DNA from: Mesorhizobium sp. M1B.F.Ca.ET.045.04.1.1
GTDB lineage: Bacteria; Pseudomonadota; Alphaproteobacteria; Rhizobiales; Rhizobiaceae
Direction of reading: 5' to 3'
Assembly: GCF_003952465.1 (NCBI RefSeq)
Contig: NZ_CP034448.1
Span: 5,557,001-5,621,000, forward strand
DNA: 64,000 nt
Part shown: one piece after another, positions 63,786 through 64,000 of the stretch
Numbering within the stretch: the stretch's first letter is position 1
How the letters are laid out: every line of letters begins with the position of its first letter
Notes under the pieces: generated by a model
What the model saw: the letters and a program-made list of their open reading frames with translations, nothing else
Databases searched by the model: none
What the model was told of the DNA's origin: nothing
Position numbers and translations under genes: made by a program

Positions 63786-63819
63786 GCCATCGAAACGTTT
63801 GCGCAATCGATTCGATGGC
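63786..63819. promoter_or_regulatory. 34-bp palindromic LacI operator
   Basis: Outer arms GCCATCGAA (63786-63794) and TTCGATGGC (63811-63819) are perfectly inverted, and an inner TTGCGCAA (63799-63806) has exactly the same centre (63802.5). It lies 81-114 bp upstream of the lacI start. The CG centre fits LacI/PurR/RbsR half-site chemistry. Confidence 0.7.
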
Positions 63820-63889
63820 GAGACGCACGAAATGTTTTAGGCGGTTGGAGAGAGCCTGTTGAAGGACGTTCGCCAACCTATTGGCGAGG

Positions 63890-63950
63890 TCGGTGCCGCC
63901 CCTCGTCCGCCTGCCGGCACCTTCTCCCGTTAACGGGGAGAAGAAGAAGG
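63890..63950. repeat. Rhizobial repeat fragment
   Basis: CCTCGTCCGCCTGCCGGCAC then CTTCTCCCGTTAACGGGGAG is a stem-like block of the kind found between rhizobial genes. The rest of 63820-64000 has no gene that can be supported. Confidence 0.5.
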
Positions 63951-64000
63951 GCCGCGCGCTTGGCGCCTATTCTGCAACGCTGGTGATTGGCGAATGCGAA

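Overview
The window is high-GC alphaproteobacterial chromosome, most likely Rhizobiales and close to Mesorhizobium. This rests on a groESL locus, an aapJQMP general amino-acid uptake operon, a ChoX-like binding protein, many TetR/LysR/AraC/LacI regulators each beside one or two metabolic genes, and several families of palindromic intergenic repeats of the kind rhizobial genomes carry. Species assignment is inference. No tRNA, rRNA, CRISPR array or insertion sequence was recognised.

Layout. 1-1820: end of groES, groEL and its terminator. 1880-10250: small metabolic genes with regulators (TetR/alcohol dehydrogenase, OsmC proteins, GFA protein, AraC regulator, LysE exporter, lldD with a divergent TetR). 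10418-16086: YkgJ protein, a candidate small RNA, an ArsR/AHSA1-YCII pair with a long palindromic operator, SDR, GST, a stress-type csbD gene, a Tat-exported phosphoesterase and a secreted protein. 16144-22583: TetR/NIPSNAP, ChoX-like protein with a BetI-like regulator, a frameshifted SDR, LysR/cupin. 22852-31118: fumC, two DoxX genes, ppx-ppk, zinc-finger protein, FAD monooxygenase. 31613-37654: aapJQMP and metC. 37862-41703: HPP-CBS protein, an ECF sigma factor with its likely target operon (DUF4142 plus cupredoxin), TetR. 41953-45908: a molybdenum hydroxylase operon with a MoaD-like gene.

46350-52556 is the most unusual part: five tightly packed genes with visibly lower GC than both flanks. 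They encode a calcineurin-like phosphoesterase with an extra C-terminal domain, an all-helical GASH-type protein, two different TRAFAC-type GTPases and a GAP1-N-type protein. This matches a class of GTPase-centred predicted conflict (defence-like) systems known mainly from comparative genomics. A broken moaD-like remnant lies just upstream.

52640-64000 returns to the normal background: DOPA-dioxygenase-like protein, a glycine-rich secreted protein, an export-domain/coiled-coil protein, an ABCD/SbmA-type ABC exporter, a LysE exporter, and a LacI-controlled sugar ABC importer whose operon includes its own regulator and is preceded by a 34-bp palindrome.

Three apparent single-G deletions (SDR near 20355, molybdenum hydroxylase large subunit at 45237-45241, MoaD-like gene at 45845-45850) each restore a family-typical protein when one G is added back. 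They are either base-calling errors or real lesions. Two of them sit in G runs. All family assignments come from reading motifs and gene order; no database search was run.
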